A stretch of DNA of 13,655 nucleotides from Chloroflexota bacterium (lineage in GTDB: Bacteria > Chloroflexota > Dehalococcoidia > SM23-28-2 > RBG-16-64-32): the NCBI GenBank assembly GCA_005882715.1, contig VBEI01000134.1:1-13655 (forward strand). Reading direction: 5' to 3'. Under the pieces are notes generated by a model, which saw nothing but the letters and a program-made list of their open reading frames with translations, did no database searches and was not told where the DNA came from. The position numbers were made by a program, and so were the translations under genes. Positions 1 to 6,276 of the stretch are shown here, one piece after another (the first letter of the stretch is position 1; the number at the start of each line of letters is the position of its first letter).

Positions 1-137
1 GCTTCTCGGGCGTCGTGTATCCGGGAGACACCATCGTCACCGAGATGTGGGAGGACGATGGCGGGAAGGTCCTCCTTCAGGCGAAGACGCAGGAGGGGCG
101 CGTGGTCATCAGTAATGCTGCGGCAGAGGTGAAGTAG
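1..137 (+). CDS. MaoC/hotdog-fold dehydratase family protein, C-terminal fragment
   Basis: Only the last 44 codons are present. The frame starts at base 3 and stops at TAG 135-137. The visible residues read FSGVVYPGDTIVTEMW, then a strand-rich tail ending ISNAAAEVK. A 'F-x-x-V-[FY]-P-G-[DE]-T-[IL]-x-T-E-M-W' stretch is typical of the C-terminal hotdog half of MaoC-like (R)-specific enoyl-CoA hydratases and related acyl-CoA dehydratases. Such enzymes hydrate trans-2-enoyl-CoA in fatty-acid-type metabolism. The catalytic Asp/His of the family would lie upstream, outside the window, so activity cannot be judged and the exact substrate is open. It does not appear linked to the sugar-phosphate genes: nearly 500 non-coding bases and a minus-strand gene follow. 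Confidence 0.6.
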   Translation, partial: FSGVVYPGDTIVTEMWEDDGGKVLLQAKTQEGRVVISNAAAEVK

Positions 138-379
138 CCTTACGCCCCAGCCCAGCCCCATCGAAACCGAAACTCGACAGTCGAAAGCGGCCGTTGGTGA
201 CTTGATTGACGCGGCCTTAAGAGTTGATTGCTTTTCGAAAAATGTGCGTTTGTGCGCCTTCGCGCGTTCGGGCTGGCCGCGTGAAAGTTGATTGATTTGG
301 CCTTGATTGTATTGTCGGCTGGTTGAGCCGCTGGTACGTGGCTTAAGGGCGGTTATCGCCTGCAGGTTCATCAGCTTCA
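138..379. other. AT-richer gene-free stretch with four TTGATTG heptamers
   Basis: No credible ORF. TTGATTG occurs at 202-208, 224-230, 288-294 and 303-309. Two of these belong to a 17-base direct repeat (202-218 and 288-304) matching at 14 of 17 positions and ending GGCCTT. A perfect palindrome TTTTCGAAAA lies at 232-241. Its function is unknown; it could be a protein-binding cluster or a relic repeat. Confidence 0.35.
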
Positions 380-615
380 GGTTAGCGCAAGGCGGCGAGA
401 AGTCTAATGGGGAAATGGCACAGTAAGGCCCACCACCCCCTTGGAGACTCCGCCGCTAACCACCGCGACACCACCCCCGGCTCCACCCGCGTGAGGCGGA
501 CGGGCAGGGCGAGCGGGAAGAAGCCTTCTGCCGGAGGCAGCCGCCTGTTACCTGAGCAGGGCGGGAAAGAGCGCATGTGCTCTTCGAAATGCTGCGAAGG
601 CCGCGGGGCCAGGCA
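380..615. other. Dense stem-loop region, unclassified structured RNA candidate or convergent terminator region
   Basis: A long imperfect hairpin spans 380-461. GGTTA (380-384) pairs TAACC (457-461), GCGGCG (392-397) pairs CGCCGC (451-456), AGTCT (401-405) pairs AGACT (445-449), and GGGG/CCCC and TGG/CCA pairs continue inward. Further hairpins follow: CTGCC-GGA-GGCAG at 528-540, CCGCCTG/CAGGGCGG at 541-564 with one bulge, AAGAGC/GCTCTT at 567-584, and GGCC/GGCC near 600-611. I could not match it to RNase P RNA, tmRNA, SRP RNA, 6S RNA or a riboswitch class. The region lies between converging genes, so part of it may simply terminate transcription. The 567-584 hairpin is followed on the minus strand by TTTCCC, a weak U-tract. 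Confidence 0.35.
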
Positions 616-621
616 CGTGGG

Positions 622-1425
622 CTAGGCTTCCGGCAGCGAGGCTTCGGCGGCGACGAGCTTGGCGGCGGCGATGCCGGCGAGCTGCTGTTCCTCCTCGGCG
701 TTGGGCGGCGCGTTGATCGAGGTGTAGACGAATCCGCCCATCATGCGGCCGTGTCGAATCGCGAGGAAGTCGATCGTGAACGAGACCGGCTGGTCGTTTA
801 CCTGAAACACGGCGACCAGCCGGTACATGGAGCCCGTAGCATCGCCGGTGGCGGGCGCGGGGACCGGATCGAACGTCGCGTTCAGTTGCAGAGTGTTCGG
901 ATCGATGCCGTCTTGTGTCGCGGAGGTGACGACCGCTTGTTTGAAGGCGTTGAGTACCTCGTCGCGGCAAGTTGCGATGCTGTTGGCGAAAACGCTGAAG
1001 GCGTCGCCGGCCGCCGCTTCGCCGGCGAAGACTGAGGCGTCGGTGCTCAGCTTCTGCTTGCTGGGACCGTAAAGATCATCTGAGTCCGCCTTGGCGATCT
1101 CCAGGGTGTCTTGTTCGATGATCTTACAACCCTGGCTGAATTTGAAGCCGATGTCTTCGTCGGCGTTGTCGGGCGACCTTGCCTTCCAGCCGGCAGGGAG
1201 GTCAGGCAGCTTGAGGACCGCCTGGTTAGCGGCGTTCTGGGCAGCAAGAGCTGTCTCGTCTGTTTTCTTCTTGCCGGTAACAGTATCGAGGCCGCCGAGC
1301 AGGAAGAGCCATGCGCATACACCGGCGGCGATCAGGCCGATGAGGCCCAGGAAGGCGGCGTTGAGCTGACCGGGAGTCAGGCCAAAGTATTGTTCTTCGC
1401 CTTCAGGTTTGGGTGGTTCATGCAT
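622..1425 (-). CDS. Hypothetical single-pass membrane protein with extracytoplasmic domain
   Basis: A 267-residue protein of no family I recognise. A short hydrophilic N-terminus (MHEPPKPEGEEQYFG) precedes one strong hydrophobic segment at about residues 21-45 (LNAAFLGLIGLIAAGVCAWL...), then KKK near 52-54 and a roughly 200-residue soluble domain. No signal-peptidase site follows the hydrophobic segment, so it is probably a membrane anchor. The soluble domain has two cysteines, C100 and C153, that could form a disulfide if the domain is outside the cell. It ends in an Ala/Glu-rich helix. The ATG at 1423-1425 was chosen over upstream in-frame starts (frame open to 1728) because the upstream part would cover the intergenic region and rpiB control region and has low-quality composition. 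No clear ribosome binding site precedes it, so the mRNA may be nearly leaderless. It diverges from rpiB. Confidence 0.7.
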   Translation of the reverse strand: MHEPPKPEGEEQYFGLTPGQLNAAFLGLIGLIAAGVCAWLFLLGGLDTVTGKKKTDETALAAQNAANQAVLKLPDLPAGWKARSPDNADEDIGFKFSQGCKIIEQDTLEIAKADSDDLYGPSKQKLSTDASVFAGEAAAGDAFSVFANSIATCRDEVLNAFKQAVVTSATQDGIDPNTLQLNATFDPVPAPATGDATGSMYRLVAVFQVNDQPVSFTIDFLAIRHGRMMGGFVYTSINAPPNAEEEQQLAGIAAAKLVAAEASLPEA

Positions 1426-1673
1426 CAATGAAATAAGACAAAGCGCGGGCGCGGGTGTTACATATGGTATGACGGTCTGTGCGAGGGAGCTGCAACGACG
1501 CGCGTCTTCCCGCAAGCCCGACGTCGTCGTCTCGGAGCCTCCGGGCGCAGCGCAGACCGTCCGCGGGATGCCGAGGAGATGCGGTCCCACGATTTGGGAT
1601 GAATGTGAGTGCGATGACGCGTGTGTTGCGCCCCTACGGCCCGCCTGCCGTTTGCAATGCCATCTAAACCGGC
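1426..1673. other. Divergent intergenic region with a 9-bp inverted repeat
   Basis: No supported gene. GACGGTCTG (1471-1479) and CAGACCGTC (1553-1561) form a perfect inverted repeat 73 bases apart. Shorter complementary pairs lie inside it (GAGG/CCTC, ACGACG/CGTCGT), so the 91-base span could fold as a branched structure. It overlaps the presumed promoter of the minus-strand gene and lies about 110 bases upstream of the rpiB -35. Confidence 0.3.
1467..1495 (-). promoter_or_regulatory. Possible sigma70-like promoter of the membrane-protein gene
   Basis: Read on the minus strand, TTGCAG (1490-1495) is separated by exactly 17 bases from TCATAC (1467-1472). The -35 resembles the TTGCGG of the rpiB and pgi promoters, but the -10 is poor. 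It would give a leader of about 35 bases. Confidence 0.25.
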
Positions 1674-1709
1674 CTGCGTTGCGGGCCTCGGGCGGCGCGA
1701 CTAGCATAG
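1674..1709 (+). promoter_or_regulatory. Promoter of rpiB(-tal), shared design with the pgi promoter
   Basis: CTGCGTTGCGGGC (1674-1686) contains a -35 TTGCGG (1679-1684). After a 17-base spacer comes the -10 TAGCAT (1702-1707), followed by AG. Exactly the same 13-base block, the same 14-base distance and the same TAGCATAG occur upstream of pgi at 6187-6222. The spacing is ideal for a housekeeping sigma factor. The predicted start point near 1714 leaves a leader of about 13 bases that begins almost at the ribosome binding site. Confidence 0.65.
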
Positions 1710-1726
1710 AGTTCGGAGGACAGTCC

Positions 1727-2230
1727 ATGCGGATCGTCGTAGGCGCTGATCATCGTGGTTACGAGTTGAAGAACGCCCTGGCGGCGAGCCTTCGCGAGAA
1801 CGGGTACGACGTGCTCGATGTAGGCACGAACGGCCCGGATTCGGTCGACTATCCCGATATTGCGCTCGCTGTGGGCGAGGCGATAAGGGACGGGCGCGCC
1901 GAGCGAGGGGTCCTCGTCTGCGGCAGCGGCGTCGGCGCGGCGATCGCGGCCTGCAAGCTGCCGGGCATTCGGGCGGCGATTTGCCACGATACGTATTCCG
2001 CGCACCAGGGCGTCGAGCACGACGACATGAATGTGCTCTCGTTGGGGGCGCGCGTGATCGGCCTCGAGCTGGCGCGCGAGGTCGTGGAGGCGTTCGTCAA
2101 GGCGCGGTTTAGCGGCGAGGAACGGTACGTGCGGAGGCTGACGAAGGTAGAGGCGATGGAGCGGGGAAACGTAGAAACGCCGATTGCTGCGCCGGCGGCC
2201 CAAGGGCGGGCACTGACAACGGATGGGTGA
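1727..2230 (+). CDS. rpiB: Ribose-5-phosphate isomerase B
   Basis: A 167-residue cytoplasmic enzyme interconverting ribose 5-phosphate and ribulose 5-phosphate in the non-oxidative pentose phosphate pathway. RpiB/LacAB hallmarks are visible: GADHRGYELK at the N-terminus (D8, H9, R10), the anion-hole loop CGSGVGAAIA (65-74) with the catalytic-type Cys65, and CHDTYSAHQGVEHDDMNVLSLGARVIG-type sequence at 86-112 carrying His87 and the phosphate-binding region. The length is near the usual ~150, with about 20 extra weakly conserved residues at the end. The ATG at 1727 is fixed by GGAGGA (1715-1720) six bases upstream and by the promoter, although the frame is open back to 1409. tal follows 152 bases downstream and is probably in the same unit. 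Confidence 0.93.
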   Translation: MRIVVGADHRGYELKNALAASLRENGYDVLDVGTNGPDSVDYPDIALAVGEAIRDGRAERGVLVCGSGVGAAIAACKLPGIRAAICHDTYSAHQGVEHDDMNVLSLGARVIGLELAREVVEAFVKARFSGEERYVRRLTKVEAMERGNVETPIAAPAAQGRALTTDG

Positions 2231-2264
2231 TGGTGAGCGATGCGAAGGAGCGAGCGTTGTGCTT

Positions 2265-2297
2265 CCGTTCATGCTTCGAGAGCCTCAGCACGAACGG
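2265..2297. repeat. Short dispersed palindromic repeat (TTCGTGCTGAG-type)
   Basis: CCGTTCATGCT (2265-2275) and AGCACGAACGG (2287-2297) are inverted arms with one mismatch around an 11-base loop. From memory, this resembles the intergenic element with core CTTCGACAAGCTCAG that is scattered through many environmental bacterial genomes and often mistranslated as 'FVLSLSKHERK'. Here the minus-strand reading gives FVLRLSKHERK. It lies between rpiB and tal and could form an mRNA hairpin. Confidence 0.55.
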
Positions 2298-2382
2298 GGG
2301 AGCGGCGTCGACGTTGGCGTCGGTTATGCCTGCTGAATTATGACTGATCGCGATGGCTGATTGGTGAGAAGGGAGCGGTGAG

Positions 2383-3528
2383 ATGACGAACCCGCTGCTG
2401 GAACTGAAGAAGTACGGGCAGAGCGTGTGGTACGACGACCTGAACCGGAAGCTGATCGTGACGGGAGCGCTGCAGCGCATGGTCGACGAGGACGGTGTGT
2501 CGGGCGGGACGTCGAACCCGTCGATTTTCGAGAAGGCGATCAGCGGGACGGACGCTTATGACGAGCACCTGCGGCGGCTCGTGGACGAAGGGCGGGGCCT
2601 GCCCGAGATCTACGATGAGCTGACCACGACCGACGTAAGAATGTCGACGGACGTCTTCCGCCCGATCTACGACGAGACGCAGGGCGCCGACGGCTTCGCG
2701 TCCCTCGAGGTTTCGCCGCTGATTGCGAACAATACGCAGGCATCAATCGAGGCGGCTCAGCGGCTGTTCGGCAAGCTCGACCGGCCCAACGCGATGATCA
2801 AGATCCCGGGCACGCCGGAAGGGCTGCCCGCCATCGAGCAGTGCCTCGCCAACGGCCTCAACATCAACATTACGCTGCTCTTCGGAGTCGAGAACTACGA
2901 GCAGGTGGCGTGGGCCTATATTTCGGCGCTCGAGAAGCGATGGGCGGCAGGAAAGCCGATCGACCGGATCGCATCGGTCGCCAGCTTCTTCGTTAGCCGT
3001 GTCGACACGCTGACCGACAAAAAGCTCGAAGAGAAGATCGCCAAGGCAAGCAACGATAAGGAGCGCGATCAACTGAAGTCTCTCCTCGGTAAGGCGGCAA
3101 TCGCGAACGCGAAGATCGCTTACGCCAAGTACAAAGAGATCTTCTCGGGCACCCGCTGGAAGGTCCTGGCCGACGCGGGCGCGCGGGTTCAGCGCTGCCT
3201 GTGGGCCAGCACGAGCACGAAGAACCCGGACTACCGCGACGTGATGTACGCCGAAGGGTTGATCGGGCCGGACACGATCAACACGATGCCGCAGAGCACC
3301 CTCGATGCGTTCCGGGAGCACGGCGTGGTGGCGCCGACGTTGGAGAAGGATGTGGACGAGGCGTTCGCGACGATCCAGCGGCTGGAGGACGCGGGCATCA
3401 GCTTCAAGACTGTGACGGACGAGCTCCAGGTGGAGGGCGTGCGGCTGTTCTCGGAGTCGTTCGCGAAGGCGAACGACTCGATCAAGCAGAAGCGCGACGC
3501 GCTGGTGGCCGCTGGAGCGAGGGGCTAG
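2383..3528 (+). CDS. tal: Transaldolase
   Basis: A 381-residue cytoplasmic enzyme that moves a dihydroxyacetone unit from sedoheptulose 7-phosphate to glyceraldehyde 3-phosphate in the non-oxidative pentose phosphate pathway. It belongs to the long transaldolase subfamily, the kind found alone or fused to phosphoglucose isomerase. Visible markers are GQSVWYDDLNR (12-22), DGVSGGTSNPSIFEKAI (37-53), the Schiff-base lysine K140 in AMIKIPGTPEG, the INITLLFGVENY block (161-172), SVASFFVSRVDT (198-209) and the C-terminal LWASTSTKNPDYRDVMYAE (273-291). The length fits a complete single-domain enzyme. The ATG at 2383 has GGGAG (2371-2375) seven bases upstream. No isomerase domain is fused to it; a separate pgi of the matching type lies 2.7 kb downstream. 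A TTGGCG (2314-2319) and AATTAT (2336-2341) pair could be a weak extra promoter. Confidence 0.95.
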   Translation: MTNPLLELKKYGQSVWYDDLNRKLIVTGALQRMVDEDGVSGGTSNPSIFEKAISGTDAYDEHLRRLVDEGRGLPEIYDELTTTDVRMSTDVFRPIYDETQGADGFASLEVSPLIANNTQASIEAAQRLFGKLDRPNAMIKIPGTPEGLPAIEQCLANGLNINITLLFGVENYEQVAWAYISALEKRWAAGKPIDRIASVASFFVSRVDTLTDKKLEEKIAKASNDKERDQLKSLLGKAAIANAKIAYAKYKEIFSGTRWKVLADAGARVQRCLWASTSTKNPDYRDVMYAEGLIGPDTINTMPQSTLDAFREHGVVAPTLEKDVDEAFATIQRLEDAGISFKTVTDELQVEGVRLFSESFAKANDSIKQKRDALVAAGARG

Positions 3529-3912
3529 CTGCGCTTTGCGGGATGCCAGATTCCTCGCCACCCCACCGCTGCCGCCCTTCCCTCTGCACAAGCTCGGAAT
3601 GCCGAGGAGTGGTGGCAACTGGAAACGGGCTCGGACGGGCCTTGGGTAACCGTTAGTAGGACCGCCGTGGGAGATGGGTCTCCCACTCGCTACTGAAGCC
3701 TGTCGGGGCTCCTGGCCGGTGGTCTGAACGGTTTTCGCGCGAGGCGGAACATACACACAGAATTCTTACGAGTCTCATTCAAAGTCCGCCCTGCCAGTGC
3801 GCTACGTTACGTCAAGGATGTGCCTATATGGGGGGAACTTGTAGGGTCGCGCATCTACACCGCTTTCGCCCCCGCCTGCAGTTCCGCCAGCGCGGCGATG
3901 GGGAGGAATAAC
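3529..3912 (+). other. 384-base gene-free region between tal and the PKD protein, with stem-loops
   Basis: No credible gene. Structures seen are CTCGG-AATG-CCGAG at 3593-3606, a perfect 8-bp hairpin GTGGGAGA-TGGG-TCTCCCAC at 3667-3686, and an outer stem TTAGTAG/CTACTGA (3653-3659 with 3690-3696, one G-U) enclosing that hairpin. GCCACC (3558-3563) can also pair GGTGGC (3611-3616). No U-tract follows, so these are not classical terminators. I see no recognisable riboswitch class. TATATG near 3833 could be a -10 element but has no convincing -35. Confidence 0.4.
3901..3907 (+). promoter_or_regulatory. Ribosome binding site that selects a TTG start
   Basis: GGGAGGA lies six bases before TTG 3913-3915. 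It would be inside the coding region if the ATG at 3898 were used, so it argues for the TTG start of the PKD-domain protein. Confidence 0.6.
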
Positions 3913-6051
3913 TTGAAGCACATACGTCAACAGCGGGGGCTCTCGTCTCGACGGCTATCTCTCGCGCTCTCGAGCCTCATTGGGCTACTGGCGCTGTTTG
4001 CGGGCCTGCTCCTGGCCCTTCCGACGACGGTCCGAGCCGCGACGGGTGACGTCGGCTATCAGGACCAGTCGTTCTCGGGGACGGGCACGCCGACCGGCTC
4101 CAAGCGCTCAGAGAGCGTGCTCTGGTGGAACGACGGCTCCTGGTGGGCAGACATGTGGAGCACCGCCAGCCAGGACTTTCACATCTACCGGCTGAATCTC
4201 TCGACGCAGACCTGGCAGGACACCGGAGTGACGATCGATACGCGGTCCAACACGCATGCGGACGTGCTGTGGGACGGCAGCCATCTGTATGTCTCGTCGC
4301 ATGAGTTCGTCCCCGACGAGCAAGCGGCGACGTCAGGGTCACCGAGCTACCTGTTCCGCTTCAGCTATAACAGCGCGACGAAGAGTTATTCGCCGGACAG
4401 CGGCTTCCCTGTCCAGATCAACAACATGAGTACGGAGACCCTCGTCATCGACAAAGACTCCACGGGAAAGCTCTGGGCGACCTGGCAGCAAAACAACACG
4501 ATCTACTTGAACAGGACAATGAACGGCGACGACCACCTCTGGGGGACACCCTTTGCCCTGCCGAACCCCGCGGCAAACGTGACGGTTGACGACAACTCGG
4601 CGTTGATTGCCTTCGGCGGCAACAAGATGGGGATCATGTGGAGCAACCAAGGAAGCTCCAATTACGCGATGTGGTTCGCGGTTCACCAAGACGGAGCATC
4701 CGACACGACGTGGAGCGCCGGCGAGCAGGCTTTGTCGGGATCCGGCTCGGCGGACGATCACATAAATCTGAAATCGCTGCAGGCCGACGGCAGCGGGCGG
4801 GTCTTCGCGGCCACAAAGACTTCAAACACATCATCGTCATCCGCCCTGATAATGCTGTCCGTCCGCAGCGGGGCCGGGGTGTGGTCCCGCTACCCGATCG
4901 CGTTGGTATCGGACTGCCCAAACCGGCCGATCGTCCTGATTGACGAACAGAACAACGTCCTTCATACGTTCTACACGGCGCCCGGCCCGCCGAGCTATGC
5001 CTGCAACTCGTCCGGCGGCGCGATTTACGAGAAGACCTCGCCGCTCAACTCCGTTTCCTTCGCGCCGGGCAGCGGCACGCCGGTGATCGTCGATGCGGAC
5101 AGCCCGTTCGTCCACAACGCCAGCTCGACGAAGCAGAACGTGAACAGTACCACCGGCATCGTAGTGCTGGCCATCAACGGGGACACGGGCTACTACTGGC
5201 ACCACTACGAGGCGCTGGGCCCGCCCCCGCCTCCCCAGCCCCCGGTGGCGAGCTTCAGCGGATCGCCGACGAGCGGCACCGCGCCGCTCGCTGTAGCCTT
5301 CACCGATACTTCGACCGGGCAGCCGACGAGCTGGGCATGGACGTTCGGCGATGGCGGGACGTCGACGGCACAGAGCCCGACTCACACCTACACGACTGCG
5401 GGGACATACTCGGTCTCCCTGACGGTGACTAACACGCAGGGGAGCGACACGCTAACGAAGACCAATTACATCAGCGTCGCGGCCCCACAGCCGCCGGTGG
5501 CGAGCTTCAGCGGGTCGCCGACGAGCGGCATCGTGCCGCTGACGGTAAACTTCACCGATACTTCTACGGGGCAGCCGACCAGCTGGGCGTGGACGTTCGG
5601 GGACGGTGGGACGTCAACGGCGCAGAACCCGTCTCACACGTACACGACCGCCGGGACTTATTCGGTGACCCTTACGGCGACGAACACTATGGGAAGCAAT
5701 TCGCTGACGAAGACGAACTACATCACGGTTACTCCACCGCCGCCCGATTTCACAATCACGGTGTCGCCCGCAAAGCACACCATCTCGAGAGGTGGGAGTA
5801 CCAGCTACACGGTTACGATTACGCCGAGAAACGGCTTTGCTGCACAGGTGGCGCTCTCCGTGAGCGGGCAGCCAAGCGGGGCGAGCTCGAGTTTCAGTGT
5901 AAACCCGGTCAACGGTTCGACGACGGCCTCGTCCACGCTTTTCGTCCAGACGAGCTCGACGACAAACAGGGGGAACTACACCCTGACGGTAACGGCGACC
6001 GGCGGGGGATTGACTCATACTGCCACGGCGCAGCTGCAGGTCAAGCGTTAG
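3913..6051 (+). CDS. Secreted PKD-domain protein with N-terminal beta-propeller-like region
   Basis: A 712-residue exported protein. A signal peptide is clear: basic start KHIRQQRGLSSRR, hydrophobic core at about 15-37, likely cleavage after VRA (42). Residues ~45-440 are Trp/Ser/Asn-rich with repeating strand-turn patterns such as VLWWNDGSWWADMW and HADVLWDGSHLYVSSH. They resemble sialidase/BNR-type propellers, but I cannot assign a family. A Pro-rich hinge leads to two PKD domains (about 445-526 and 529-610), each with WAWTFGDGGTSTAQ and HTYTTAGTYSV. The last ~100 residues (612-712) are a further Ig-like domain beginning DFTITVSP. There is no membrane anchor or LPXTG, so it is probably released or bound to surface glycan. 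The role is likely carbohydrate or surface binding (inference). It separates tal from pgi, an odd place for a secreted protein. An alternative ATG exists at 3898. Confidence 0.8.
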   Translation: MKHIRQQRGLSSRRLSLALSSLIGLLALFAGLLLALPTTVRAATGDVGYQDQSFSGTGTPTGSKRSESVLWWNDGSWWADMWSTASQDFHIYRLNLSTQTWQDTGVTIDTRSNTHADVLWDGSHLYVSSHEFVPDEQAATSGSPSYLFRFSYNSATKSYSPDSGFPVQINNMSTETLVIDKDSTGKLWATWQQNNTIYLNRTMNGDDHLWGTPFALPNPAANVTVDDNSALIAFGGNKMGIMWSNQGSSNYAMWFAVHQDGASDTTWSAGEQALSGSGSADDHINLKSLQADGSGRVFAATKTSNTSSSSALIMLSVRSGAGVWSRYPIALVSDCPNRPIVLIDEQNNVLHTFYTAPGPPSYACNSSGGAIYEKTSPLNSVSFAPGSGTPVIVDADSPFVHNASSTKQNVNSTTGIVVLAINGDTGYYWHHYEALGPPPPPQPPVASFSGSPTSGTAPLAVAFTDTSTGQPTSWAWTFGDGGTSTAQSPTHTYTTAGTYSVSLTVTNTQGSDTLTKTNYISVAAPQPPVASFSGSPTSGIVPLTVNFTDTSTGQPTSWAWTFGDGGTSTAQNPSHTYTTAGTYSVTLTATNTMGSNSLTKTNYITVTPPPPDFTITVSPAKHTISRGGSTSYTVTITPRNGFAAQVALSVSGQPSGASSSFSVNPVNGSTTASSTLFVQTSSTTNRGNYTLTVTATGGGLTHTATAQLQVKR
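5245..5748 (+). repeat. Tandem 252-bp repeat encoding the two PKD domains
   Basis: Copies at 5245-5496 and 5497-5748 are the same length (84 codons) and begin identically (GTGGCGAGCTTCAGCGG). Differences are scattered and mostly synonymous or conservative, indicating an in-frame duplication of a PKD module. Confidence 0.8.
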
Positions 6052-6186
6052 CGTCCAGGCACGCGGCCGCCTAAATAGAATCGATACGGTTCGACATCGC
6101 CCCGTACGACTGCTCACCATAGCTCTGGTTTCAGTGATCCTTCCGCAATAGCGGAGGCGGCGCGGCGTGGTGTCCGCTAAAGCGCT
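6052..6186 (+). other. Short gap after the PKD gene with small hairpins
   Basis: TACGG/CCGTA (6085-6089 with 6102-6106) and TCCGC-AATA-GCGGA (6142-6155) can form small stems between the PKD-protein stop and the pgi promoter. Neither has a U-tract. They may act as weak terminators insulating the two units. Confidence 0.25.
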
Positions 6187-6222
6187 CTGCGTTGCGGGCT
6201 CTGGCGTGGCCGAATAGCATAG
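6187..6222 (+). promoter_or_regulatory. Promoter of the pgi-gnd-zwf operon
   Basis: CTGCGTTGCGGGC (6187-6199) with -35 TTGCGG (6192-6197), a 17-base spacer, and -10 TAGCAT (6215-6220) followed by AG. The element matches that upstream of rpiB in both boxes and in spacing, while the spacer bases differ. This conservation pattern points to functional boxes rather than a copied segment. The predicted start near 6227 gives a leader of about 50 bases. Confidence 0.65.
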
Positions 6223-6276
6223 GCCCTGGATGTCACTCATGGACAGCGTTCCCCGCCTCGGCGCTGAGGCACGCTT

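Noticed and set aside
380..615. RNase P RNA, tmRNA, SRP RNA or cobalamin riboswitch
   Set aside because: None of the conserved sequence cores of these RNAs was found on either strand despite the strong secondary structure.
407..970. Several small frames over 407-625 and 548-970
   Set aside because: Arg-rich, overlap stem-loops or the real minus-strand gene, and have no start signals.
1180..1215. LPAGR-type sequence in shadow frames, resembling another dispersed repeat
   Set aside because: It lies in the coding sequence of the membrane protein, where LPDLPAGWKAR fits the reading frame, so no separate repeat is needed.
1409..1726. Upstream in-frame extension of rpiB
   Set aside because: It would cover the promoter; RpiB homology and the GGAGGA site start at 1727.
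2743..3756. 337-codon minus-strand frame opposite tal
   Set aside because: Arg/Leu-rich shadow of a highly conserved transaldolase in GC-rich DNA.
3820..3912. Longer N-terminus for the PKD protein (start at 3820 or 3898)
   Set aside because: It would place extra residues before a normal signal peptide; GGGAGGA directly precedes the TTG at 3913.
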